This document shows, one piece after another, positions 1 through 6,242 of a stretch of 6,242 nucleotides of DNA. The notes under the pieces are model-generated. The model searched no databases. It was not told the DNA's origin and was given only the letters and a program-made list of their open reading frames with translations. The position numbers were made by a program, and so were the translations under genes. This DNA comes from an uncultured Bacilli bacterium (GTDB taxonomy: Bacteria; Bacillota_I; Bacilli_A; RF39; UBA660), in the NCBI GenBank assembly GCA_948750805.1, contig CAPZYV010000054.1, forward strand, positions 1-6,242, read 5' to 3'. Positions within the stretch are counted from its first letter, which is position 1. Each line of letters opens with the position of its first letter.

Positions 1-1610
1 AGAGTCCATGCTTTGTCTATTTTAGCAAAGTCAGTACTATATTTATCGTTGTATGCCTTTCTTAAAATGTCAGATTCTATTATTTTTTCTTCAGTCTTTT
101 TATCCAAATAATTGACTTCTATTATATACTCTATATATACCGTTATTTTATTTGTGTTAGAATTGATTTTAGGGCGATTTCCAATTTGATACACAGATTG
201 AGATAGGTCAGTAATTTTATCTAATTTTTTAGTGTCATCTTTTAATTTAACAGGAATATTTAGAGTATAAGTATGACTATAAAATGTCGAGCTTTCAAAA
301 TTATAATCTTTCGCTATTGCAGTTACATTATTTCCAGTTATTTTAATTTCGAAATCCTTAGATACATCAATACCAGTTTCATTAGTAACAGTTATTTTAT
401 CTTTTAGAATTTCATAATTAGGATTAACATTATCAATTAAAGATAAATATGTAAAAGATGATTTATCATAAAATTCTGAATTTTCTTTAAAATTTGAATA
501 AATAGCTTCAAAACCGAAAGCCATTGAGTAATAACTATTGGGAACATATTGAGATGTTTTGTAAATAAGTTCCTCGCCAGGAATCACTTTTTCCTTGCTA
601 ACATTTCGGATGGGATTTGGCACTGAATCATAGGGATAAGGAGGTGCAAAAAAATAATCAATACGACATGATAAACCGCCATAAGTAAATGTATACGTAG
701 AATTTTTTAAATTTTCTGTTAAAATCAAAACTGTTTGAGCATAATACCAAGCATCAGTATTTTCTCCTGTATTTTCTCCTGTTACCGCAATTCCATTACC
801 TTTTGGTCCAACATTTCTAGTGTATCCTGGTTGCACAGTTTCAGGACTATTTTTTTTATAATAAATCTTTGATTGCCCATTTCTAGGGACTATTCCTTCT
901 GAACCACATAGAAATTCGTATAAGGCGCACCGATTGGCATTTGCATCAAAATCATTAAAAAAGCTATTTATATAATTAATATCTCCATATACGCCTTTAT
1001 CTGTTTTAGGATTGTAGGTACCAGACTTATAATAGGTCATAACAAAATCACAATAAGCATACTCTGCTCCAAGAAAAAACTCTACAGGATCACCAATATT
1101 AAGATTTTTTAAATATGAATCTTTAGGATTAGCTTGATCTTGACTATGTAACATATTTACGGTATCTTGTATTCTTAATTTAATAAAGCCCTTAGTTCCT
1201 TCATAAACTTTAACATTATTTATTTTTATAACAACATCTAACTTTTCACCAAATTTATTAACTGCACAATTTGTAATTATTAATAAAGCCTCATCATTAT
1301 TGTGTAAAGTAATAGTTGGTAATTCTTTCCCTCCTAGATTTTCTGATTTAGTTTTGGTAACTTTACCACTTGTTTTTTCATCATAAATAATGAATTCTGT
1401 ATCTTTATTAACTAAAAGTGTTGAATAAGAATAATCAATGCTTAAGCTATTTAATTCTGAATAATCATAATATTCTGGTACGCTTGATGAGTTTAATAAT
1501 GGTTTTGGAACAACTTGATTAGTATTATTCTTATCATAAGAAAAAGTTATCGTAAGTAATAAACAACCAATAATTAAATATATATTGTTTAAAAGCTTTC
1601 CTTTTTTCAT
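1..1610 (-). CDS. Large secreted adhesin-like protein with isopeptide (D2-like) and MucBP-like domains, 3' end cut by the window
   Basis: The frame is open without a stop from an ATG at 1608-1610 to the left edge, giving 536 residues with the C-terminus missing. AAGGAGG lies 10 nt upstream. Residues 1-25 (MKKGKLLNN, then a hydrophobic run to ITFSY) look like a signal peptide. IIGC at 13-16 resembles a lipobox, but hydrophobic residues follow it, so a lipoprotein is unlikely. Residues about 30-335 match nothing I recognise; they hold Cys115, 187, 228, 235 and 315, possibly disulfide-forming. Residues about 338-490 follow the pattern of fimbrial isopeptide D2 domains: VIPGEELIYKT, then VNPNYEILKDKITVTNETG, DFEIKITGNNVTAIAK, YTLNIPVKLKDD and IGNRPKI. 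Lys339 or Lys341 and Asn478 are candidate bond partners. From about 495, IIEVNYLDKKTEEKI and NDKYST resemble the start of a MucBP repeat. It is the last visible gene of the operon. A role in adhesion is inferred; more repeats and a wall anchor would be expected beyond the edge. Confidence 0.8.
   Translation of the reverse strand, partial: MKKGKLLNNIYLIIGCLLLTITFSYDKNNTNQVVPKPLLNSSSVPEYYDYSELNSLSIDYSYSTLLVNKDTEFIIYDEKTSGKVTKTKSENLGGKELPTITLHNNDEALLIITNCAVNKFGEKLDVVIKINNVKVYEGTKGFIKLRIQDTVNMLHSQDQANPKDSYLKNLNIGDPVEFFLGAEYAYCDFVMTYYKSGTYNPKTDKGVYGDINYINSFFNDFDANANRCALYEFLCGSEGIVPRNGQSKIYYKKNSPETVQPGYTRNVGPKGNGIAVTGENTGENTDAWYYAQTVLILTENLKNSTYTFTYGGLSCRIDYFFAPPYPYDSVPNPIRNVSKEKVIPGEELIYKTSQYVPNSYYSMAFGFEAIYSNFKENSEFYDKSSFTYLSLIDNVNPNYEILKDKITVTNETGIDVSKDFEIKITGNNVTAIAKDYNFESSTFYSHTYTLNIPVKLKDDTKKLDKITDLSQSVYQIGNRPKINSNTNKITVYIEYIIEVNYLDKKTEEKIIESDILRKAYNDKYSTDFAKIDKAWT
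759..782. repeat. Two perfect 12-bp tandem copies inside the adhesin-like gene
   Basis: ATTTTCTCCTGT occurs twice in direct succession (759-770 and 771-782). On the coding strand each copy encodes T-G-E-N, giving the peptide TGENTGEN near residues 277-284. The unit is a multiple of three, so gain or loss of a copy keeps the frame. It probably lies in a surface loop of the unknown N-terminal region. Confidence 0.85.
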
Positions 1611-1620
1611 CAGTGTTTTT

Positions 1621-1627
1621 CCTCCTT
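1621..1627 (-). promoter_or_regulatory. Ribosome binding site of the adhesin-like gene, overlapping the preceding stop codon
   Basis: The minus strand reads AAGGAGG, a full Shine-Dalgarno, 10 nt before the ATG at 1608-1610. It overlaps the TAA stop (1626-1628) of the upstream gene, which suggests translational coupling and fixes the start of the downstream gene. Confidence 0.85.
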
Positions 1628-3638
1628 AATTTGCTTTACTAAAATAGAATGTAGGCGTAACATACAAATTAGTTTTAAACCCACTAGGTATAACCATATT
1701 TTTATTTTTATTATTTATATACACAATTTCACCACTTTGATTTTTAGCTTTAGCATAATCTAAAGTATATAATACGCCATTTGCATCAACATAAGTTATT
1801 ATATACTCAGTATTATTTAAAATTTGTGCTCTTGTAGTAGCATATTTATTATCATTTACAGAAGTATTATATTTCTCTTTTGTAGATTTTCGGGTTAAAG
1901 TAATTGTACCTTCTGAAACAGCTGTATAATTATTAGTGCTTTCATTATATATTCTAGGATAGATTTCTAAAGTGTTTTTAGAGGCGTTTTTTAAATTTAA
2001 AGTATATAATTTCGTTTTATCATCAAGAGTATCTCTTTCTTCCGAAATTGTTTCATATCCATCAACATAAAAATCATATTTCTTATTTTTGGGTAAATGA
2101 GCATCAGAACTAGATTTCATTTCTGAACATTCACCAGTATCAAATAAAACATTTAAATTATCACTCTCAATTTCTTCATCATTTAATAATAGTTTAAAGG
2201 CAATTCTATCATAGGCTTGGACAACAAATAAAGCTTGATTTAAGTAGTGATAAGAATATCCAAGTTTTGCATAATTATAATGATTTTCTATATCAGACCA
2301 CAATCTTTTAGCATAGCCTATAGGGTCAGCATCAACTTCTAAAGTGGTAGTTTTATTTGAATCTTTTAAACGACCAAATTCTGCTATAGTTTCTATTCTT
2401 TTATTATATTTTTTAGCTAAAGGAATCTCATTTTCTAAACGTGTTAACATTAAATTTCTTTGATAATTCATAATGCTTATTCTATCTGCATTACTTATTA
2501 TCTTTTCAAAGGCAACTTTAGCTCTTGCTTTTTCTGAATCATTATATTGGGAATCATCAGCAAAATATTTATCATAATTAAAAGGAATACAATTTACTAA
2601 AACAATTCCTCTTTTTTTAGCATAATCATAAGCCTCACTTATTGTATTAGCATAAACTTCGATAGTATCGATAGGAATTTCTTTTAAGGCTGCAACTATA
2701 TGCCACTCAATATCTAAAACAATTCCTTTAATACTATTTTCGGAATTTAAGGAATTATAATTATATAATTCATCAATTTTGGCTTTGATTCGCTCAATAT
2801 TATTATACCAAGAATAATCTCCTGTTAGCCAATATACATTAATATTATTTTGTTTTAATTTGGAAACAACATTAGCTACTGAGCCATCTTTAAAATTAGT
2901 ATTTCTAAAGCTATGATACAAAGATGATATTTCCATATTCTTTAATTCTTTTATTGTAGTATCTATATTTGCATCCAAAAATGGGATTTCATTCCAACTA
3001 TACATAGTATATTCTTTTTGGGCTTTTTCTTTAATTTTTAATGAAGCTTCTAAAGTCTTACCACTGTTATCATTTTGAATATCATCTAAATTTAAAAATA
3101 TTATTTCAAATTTCCAAGTTTGATTTGTAGTATCTGCTGTTTCAATATTATAATCCTTAGAAATTAATATATCATCTCTTTCTTCAGTTATATCAAATCC
3201 ACTTTCTCCATTTAATGTAACATAATTTAGACCTTCAATTTCAGTAATAACATTTTCATTTGGATCAGTTACCTTTAATAATAATTCTGGTTTTTTATCA
3301 AGCGTAGAATAAATAAATGTATTTCTTTTAATCTCAAAATATAAACTATAATTGTATTTTGCATAATTAGCTAGTCTAGATGTTAAGGTAACATTTAAAT
3401 CTGCTGTATCTTTTATGTTCCCACTATTTTTGTTAAAATTTTCTAAATTGATTTGAAGATTAATATCTTTACTACTTCTATATGATAATTTATCATTAAC
3501 TTTAGTTTGAGCCTCAACTTTTGAGCTTGAACTTTCAACTTTAATTTCTGCAGTAAAATAAGCAAATGTTACACTTATTCCCACAATAAGTAAGGTTATA
3601 AAAATCAGTAATGTTAAAATAGTCTTTTTTTTATTCAT
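1626..3638 (-). CDS. Secreted protein with SipW/TasA-type N-terminus and a GH18-like TIM-barrel domain
   Basis: The protein has 670 residues from the ATG at 3636-3638. A GTG in frame at 3648-3650 would add four residues, but it lies inside the Shine-Dalgarno. Residues 1-28 form a basic, hydrophobic signal ending in SVTFAYFTA, the A-Y-F pattern of SipW-cleaved proteins. Residues about 29-205 are a beta-rich module familiar from gut Firmicute surface proteins (LLLKVTDPNENVI, GLNYV, GFDI, W-FEIIFLNLDD). Residues 210-466 give eight strands in order: YTMYSWNE, ISSLYHSF, NVYWLTGDYSWY, GIVLDIEW, GIVLVNCIPF, RISIMNYQR, RIETIAEFG and KLGYSYHYL. Strand 4 D309-x-E311 and strand 6 MNYQ recall the GH18 DxxDxDxE and MxYD motifs, but only the last D-x-E remains and the Asp is Gln. 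Glu420 on strand 7 is a second candidate acid. Two beta-sandwich repeats, perhaps carboxypeptidase-regulatory-like, fill about 475-670. Glycan hydrolysis or binding is inferred; substrate unknown. Confidence 0.85.
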   Translation of the reverse strand: MNKKKTILTLLIFITLLIVGISVTFAYFTAEIKVESSSSKVEAQTKVNDKLSYRSSKDINLQINLENFNKNSGNIKDTADLNVTLTSRLANYAKYNYSLYFEIKRNTFIYSTLDKKPELLLKVTDPNENVITEIEGLNYVTLNGESGFDITEERDDILISKDYNIETADTTNQTWKFEIIFLNLDDIQNDNSGKTLEASLKIKEKAQKEYTMYSWNEIPFLDANIDTTIKELKNMEISSLYHSFRNTNFKDGSVANVVSKLKQNNINVYWLTGDYSWYNNIERIKAKIDELYNYNSLNSENSIKGIVLDIEWHIVAALKEIPIDTIEVYANTISEAYDYAKKRGIVLVNCIPFNYDKYFADDSQYNDSEKARAKVAFEKIISNADRISIMNYQRNLMLTRLENEIPLAKKYNKRIETIAEFGRLKDSNKTTTLEVDADPIGYAKRLWSDIENHYNYAKLGYSYHYLNQALFVVQAYDRIAFKLLLNDEEIESDNLNVLFDTGECSEMKSSSDAHLPKNKKYDFYVDGYETISEERDTLDDKTKLYTLNLKNASKNTLEIYPRIYNESTNNYTAVSEGTITLTRKSTKEKYNTSVNDNKYATTRAQILNNTEYIITYVDANGVLYTLDYAKAKNQSGEIVYINNKNKNMVIPSGFKTNLYVTPTFYFSKAN

Positions 3639-3645
3639 AATAAAA

Positions 3646-3654
3646 CTCACTTCT
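3646..3654 (-). promoter_or_regulatory. Ribosome binding site deciding the ATG start of the barrel protein
   Basis: The minus strand reads AGAAGTGAG, which fits the extended anti-Shine-Dalgarno pairing GGAGGTGA with two mismatches, 7 nt before the ATG at 3636-3638. The site contains the alternative GTG start (3648-3650), so that GTG has no usable site of its own. It overlaps the TAG stop (3653-3655) of the upstream gene. Confidence 0.65.
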
Positions 3655-5542
3655 ATCTATTCATAAGAACTTCATATGGTTTAGCTTTAGTACCTTCTCC
3701 ACCTAATTTAAAATGAGTGTCAGCTTTTAGGTTTATAACGGGACGTACTCCATAGACATTAGCTGCTAAAGGGTCAACAATTTTTCCAGTTCTATTAACT
3801 ACAAATACATGGGCAGATAATTTTTCTGAATATTGTGAAGGAGACATTGTCCAATATGTATTTTTACTAAATAGCCAATGCTCATCTACTCTTGTACTAC
3901 CATATGTCCCTCCTGCAAAAACAACTTCATCAACTGTAATTAAGCCAACTGGAACTTTAAACATATCACTAGATTCAGCACACTTTAATGAAGGAGTTTT
4001 ACTCCATATTCTGGCTAATGGCATATATTTTGTTGGCTCTTGATTTATACCTGTACCTTCACTACGACTACGATCATTGCAAAAACCAACATTTAAATCT
4101 AAATATTCGCTATATTTTTCCTTTAAATTTACATTGTACCAACCATTTAACGACTTTGTACCTGTCGAATTAACGCCTCCTAAAATTTCAGATGTTGTTT
4201 TATTACCATGAGGTTCTCCAGTTGTGTACATAAAACCAACATATTTCGTATCATTTTGAGTTCCACTATATTCCCTATTAGAAATATTTAAATATTCACC
4301 ATTATGATTTAAATCAACACCATTATATATCATACGTAAAGTGCCATCACCATTAACTCTAATAATTCGCCAATACATATCTTTGCCAGCTCTTATAACT
4401 TCTGTACAATTATTATTAAAATTTTTAGCTGTCTGACATGCTTCTAAAGATGTATATTCTTTATAATTATTAGAATTATTATTAAATACCGTAGGGTCTT
4501 CATCAAAGTATCCATAATATACTGTAGGAGCATCATCAGAATATTTTCCAAACTTTACATAGTTATTAGGATTGATACCAGCATAAAAATAACTATTACC
4601 ATCATTATCCTCAGTTATATACAATTTATCGCTATCTTTTTCTGTATCAACAGTTATTACACCATTTCTTATTGAACTCGTTTTATTGTTTTCTTGATAA
4701 CCTAAAACTATATCGGGAATAGTTAATACATCTGGTCTTTTTAAAGTATCACTACAAGTAACATCACCGTCATTTAGTTGAATACATACAATTTGGTCAG
4801 TTCTCACATTTAAATCTAAGTTTATTTTATTTTCTGTAGGTATAATATCCATATTTGGAGTACAGATATTGGCATAAGAAATACAATATTTTATTGTAGA
4901 TACATCACCAACTATATCTCCTGATAAAACTTTATTTTCATATCTTGTTTTAATCTCTGGTACACTAGTATGTTGAATTTCTGAACTAGCAATAACATTT
5001 ATTTTAGAACTATAAACTTTATTTGCTCCTTGAGCCGTATTTGTCTCATAATCTAACCATTCTCTTAATGCAAACTCTTTTGTTTCATTTCCCGCGATTT
5101 CTCCGACATAAATATTAAAAGCTTCATAGGCATTATTCACAGTTGGTTCAACCATTGGATTAGTACTTAAAATAGAAACCACATTATCCATAGTATCATT
5201 AGACAATGAAACTTTAACATAGTCAGCACTTAAAGAATTATCCATTTGATTTAAATTTTCGATATTTATTTGAAACTTAGTAGGAGTTTCACAAGAGTTT
5301 TTTATACTAAATTTATATGATTCTAGTTTTAATCCTTCTACATCTGTTATAGGCAGCGCGTTATTCAAATTTAAAGAATTTGATTCATTTTCAAGAGAAA
5401 TATTTAAACAACCACTTTTAAAGGTATTAGCTAATTCTTGTTTATTGCCAACAGATAAAAAAGCATAGGAGCCAGTAACTGTTATAATACACACCAATCC
5501 AACTATTAACCATATCAAAATACTTTTTTTATTTTCTAACAT
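3653..5542 (-). CDS. Secreted SipW/TasA-type protein with Ig-like region and C-terminal DUF6273-like domain
   Basis: The protein has 629 residues from the ATG at 5540-5542. In-frame ATGs at 5579-5581 and 5549-5551 lack a properly spaced ribosome site. Residues 7-27 are a membrane-spanning signal ending in GSYAFLSVG, a SipW-type junction. Residues about 28-190 match a common camelysin/TasA-like module: ANTFKSGCLNISL, LPITDVEGLKLESYKFSIKNSCE, then GEIAGNETKEFALREWLDYE. Residues about 192-310 look Ig-like and carry Cys220, 227, 253 and 263. Residues about 318-629 form a domain seen in many gut Firmicute surface proteins: NYVKFGKYS, YWRIIRVNGDGTLRMIYNG, GFCNDRS, PVGLITVDEVVFAGGTYG, YWTMSPSQYS, GVRPVINLKAD and a GGEGTKAKPYEV tail. 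I read this as DUF6273-like, perhaps of C-type-lectin type fold. Ten Cys lie outside the signal (45, 84, 220, 227, 253, 263, 369, 379, 488, 521), with spacing that suits disulfides. First gene of the operon, directly behind the promoter. Biochemical function unknown; a surface or matrix role is inferred. Confidence 0.87.
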   Translation of the reverse strand: MLENKKSILIWLIVGLVCIITVTGSYAFLSVGNKQELANTFKSGCLNISLENESNSLNLNNALPITDVEGLKLESYKFSIKNSCETPTKFQINIENLNQMDNSLSADYVKVSLSNDTMDNVVSILSTNPMVEPTVNNAYEAFNIYVGEIAGNETKEFALREWLDYETNTAQGANKVYSSKINVIASSEIQHTSVPEIKTRYENKVLSGDIVGDVSTIKYCISYANICTPNMDIIPTENKINLDLNVRTDQIVCIQLNDGDVTCSDTLKRPDVLTIPDIVLGYQENNKTSSIRNGVITVDTEKDSDKLYITEDNDGNSYFYAGINPNNYVKFGKYSDDAPTVYYGYFDEDPTVFNNNSNNYKEYTSLEACQTAKNFNNNCTEVIRAGKDMYWRIIRVNGDGTLRMIYNGVDLNHNGEYLNISNREYSGTQNDTKYVGFMYTTGEPHGNKTTSEILGGVNSTGTKSLNGWYNVNLKEKYSEYLDLNVGFCNDRSRSEGTGINQEPTKYMPLARIWSKTPSLKCAESSDMFKVPVGLITVDEVVFAGGTYGSTRVDEHWLFSKNTYWTMSPSQYSEKLSAHVFVVNRTGKIVDPLAANVYGVRPVINLKADTHFKLGGEGTKAKPYEVLMNR

Positions 5543-5547
5543 TTTTA

Positions 5548-5557
5548 CCATCCCTTT
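5548..5557 (-). promoter_or_regulatory. Ribosome binding site setting the start of the first operon gene
   Basis: The minus strand reads AAAGGGATGG, with the AAAGGG core ending 9 nt before the ATG at 5540-5542. It abuts the ATG at 5549-5551 with no spacing and lies downstream of the ATG at 5579-5581, so only the innermost ATG is well served. Confidence 0.65.
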
Positions 5558-5599
5558 GCTAAAATGCAATATATCATACATATTGTATTACACATTTTT

Positions 5600-5628
5600 A
5601 GTATACACTATTATTAATGTTTTTTCAA
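5600..5628 (-). promoter_or_regulatory. Sigma-A-type promoter of the three-gene surface-protein operon
   Basis: On the minus strand TTGAAA (5628-5623, five of six to TTGACA) is followed after exactly 17 nt by TATACT (5605-5600, five of six to TATAAT). Transcription would start near 5593 and leave a leader of about 50 nt before the ATG at 5542. A start at 5581 would leave only about a dozen nt without a ribosome site, which supports the shorter protein. It lies between the terminator of the upstream gene and the operon. AT-rich DNA gives chance matches, but spacing, position and sequence agree. Confidence 0.65.
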
Positions 5629-5631
5629 CAT
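5617..5631. promoter_or_regulatory. Possible operator: inverted repeat over the -35 element
   Basis: ATGTT (5617-5621) and AACAT (5627-5631) form a perfect 5-bp inverted repeat with a 5-nt centre and cover the -35 hexamer. Two 8-bp palindromes lie at 5627-5634 (AACATGTT) and 5635-5642 (TAATATTA). The position suits a repressor site, but short repeats like these are common by chance in DNA this AT-rich. Confidence 0.2.
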
Positions 5632-5735
5632 GTTTAATATTAGGTTTAACTTTTTTTTGGTAAATTATAATAAAAAGGTGAATTATTTTTTTAAAACTAT
5701 AACTGGACACTGATAAAGAAATTTACTTAGAAGAT

Positions 5736-5770
5736 AAAAAAAGCATTTATTTTGATTTATAAATGCTTTT
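5736..5770 (-). terminator. Intrinsic terminator of the upstream unrecognised gene
   Basis: A perfect 12-bp inverted repeat, AAAAGCATTTAT (5739-5750) and ATAAATGCTTTT (5759-5770), encloses an 8-nt loop. Read on the minus strand, it ends in a run of seven T (5742-5736) that partly belongs to the stem. The stem begins inside the TAA stop codon of the upstream gene (5769-5771). It has few G-C pairs, so it may be leaky, but it separates that gene from the operon. An A/T run on the other side means it could also act weakly on plus-strand transcripts. Confidence 0.8.
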
Positions 5771-6242
5771 AATTTTCATCAAATATAATATTTTTACTTT
5801 TTAAATTATCAAGACTATTACCACTATATATCCATATTGGCAAATATGGTAAAACTTTTAATAAAGATTCATATAACTCTTTTATACCATCAGATATAGT
5901 ATTTAATACCTTTTTATCATTTATATTAAATCCCATATAAATAGTTAATTCATCTATTATTTGATTAATATATACTGGTTTTAAATGAGCCTCCAAATAA
6001 TTTAAAAACTCATAAATATCTTTTTTAAATAAATTTACTTTATATTTACCAATACTAATTAGTTCTTCATTATTATAATTTTGTCTTTCAACAATTTTAT
6101 TTATTTTAAGTACATCTTTATAAAAAAGATTTTCTAAAGAAACAACATAATAAATATTTTTATATTTAACTATTTTAATTAATCCTTTTAACCTATAATT
6201 ACTTTCAATATAAGTTTTTAAACTTTTATTATCAAATATACA
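5769..6242 (-). CDS. Hypothetical protein, 5' end cut by the window
   Basis: The frame is open from the right edge to a TAA at 5769-5771, giving 157 residues. The first in-frame near-start codon is a TTG at 5994-5996 (residue 83), but no good ribosome site precedes it. The 82 codons before it have the same Lys/Ile/Asn/Tyr-rich make-up, so the true start lies outside the window. No signal peptide or clear membrane segment is seen. Residues about 20-40 (GLIKIVKYKNIYYVVSLENF) look like beta hairpins; residues about 72-125 (KDIYEFLNYLEAHLKP to ISDGIKELYESLLKVL) look helical. A PYLPIWIYSGN stretch follows, and the end is polar. I do not recognise the family; it may be a cytoplasmic protein. It is followed by its own terminator, so it appears not to be cotranscribed with the surface operon. 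Confidence 0.65.
   Translation of the reverse strand, partial: CIFDNKSLKTYIESNYRLKGLIKIVKYKNIYYVVSLENLFYKDVLKINKIVERQNYNNEELISIGKYKVNLFKKDIYEFLNYLEAHLKPVYINQIIDELTIYMGFNINDKKVLNTISDGIKELYESLLKVLPYLPIWIYSGNSLDNLKSKNIIFDEN

Noticed and set aside
1590..1610. Lipoprotein signal (IIGC) in the adhesin-like protein
   Set aside because: The Cys falls in the middle of the hydrophobic run and LLLTITF follows it, whereas a lipobox Cys should end the run. A normal signal peptide or membrane anchor fits better.
3988..4173. Plus-strand open frame of 61 codons
   Set aside because: It lies entirely inside the well-supported minus-strand DUF6273-like region, has no ribosome site or recognisable product, and is best explained as an antisense shadow.
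1..5542. CRISPR arrays, tRNA or rRNA genes, riboswitches
   Set aside because: No regularly spaced repeats, cloverleaf or conserved RNA elements were seen; the sequence is almost wholly accounted for by the three coding frames.
1626..5542. UGA-as-Trp (Mollicutes) genetic code
   Set aside because: All Trp codons in the long frames are TGG and no in-frame TGA is present, so the standard bacterial code is enough.
5664..5671. ATTATAAT, a perfect TATAAT on both strands, as a promoter
   Set aside because: On the minus strand the position 17 nt upstream is AAAAAA, not a -35 box. On the plus strand no gene follows. The 5600-5628 pair is far better placed.
5697..5730. TAACTGGACACTGATAAAG as a possible insertion-sequence end
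   Set aside because: It has some likeness to terminal repeats of Firmicute elements, but no matching inverted copy, target duplication or transposase remnant is visible in the window.

Overview
The window is very AT-rich and uses the standard bacterial code: Trp is TGG throughout, and the stops are TAA and TAG. Shine-Dalgarno sites are Gram-positive in style. Together with the kinds of surface protein present, this points to a low-GC Firmicute (Bacillota), probably an uncultured gut lineage of the RF39/Erysipelotrichia or Clostridia type. That placement is inferred from composition and protein style, not from a marker gene.

Everything recognised lies on the minus strand, so transcription runs from high to low coordinates. 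From the right edge: (1) 6242-5769 is the 3' part of an unrecognised gene, closed by a hairpin terminator at 5736-5770. (2) 5543-5735 is a short AT-rich intergenic stretch with a good sigma-A-type promoter (-35 at 5623-5628, -10 at 5600-5605, 17-nt spacer). (3) Three genes follow in one apparent operon: 5542-3653 (629 aa), 3638-1626 (670 aa), and 1610 to beyond the left edge (at least 536 aa). The gaps are 14 and 15 nt. At both junctions the downstream gene's Shine-Dalgarno overlaps the upstream gene's stop codon.

All three operon proteins look exported. The first two have a SipW/TasA-type N-terminus, a hydrophobic segment ending in a small residue-aromatic motif and followed by a beta-rich module. 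The first ends in a domain common in gut Firmicute surface proteins, with WRI-R-NGDG, PVGLIT-DE, YWTMSP and GVRPVINL motifs (DUF6273-like). The second carries a complete eight-strand TIM-barrel-like region with an LDIEW motif on strand 4 and MNYQ on strand 6, resembling glycoside hydrolases of the GH18 type, followed by two beta-sandwich repeats. The third combines a Cys-containing region of unknown function, a pilin-type isopeptide (D2-like) domain, and the start of a MucBP-like domain at the window edge.

The simplest reading is a cell-surface or extracellular-matrix locus: a TasA-like component, a putative glycan-acting protein, and a large adhesin. No SipW signal peptidase, sortase or LPXTG motif is visible in the window, so processing and anchoring must be encoded elsewhere or beyond the left edge.
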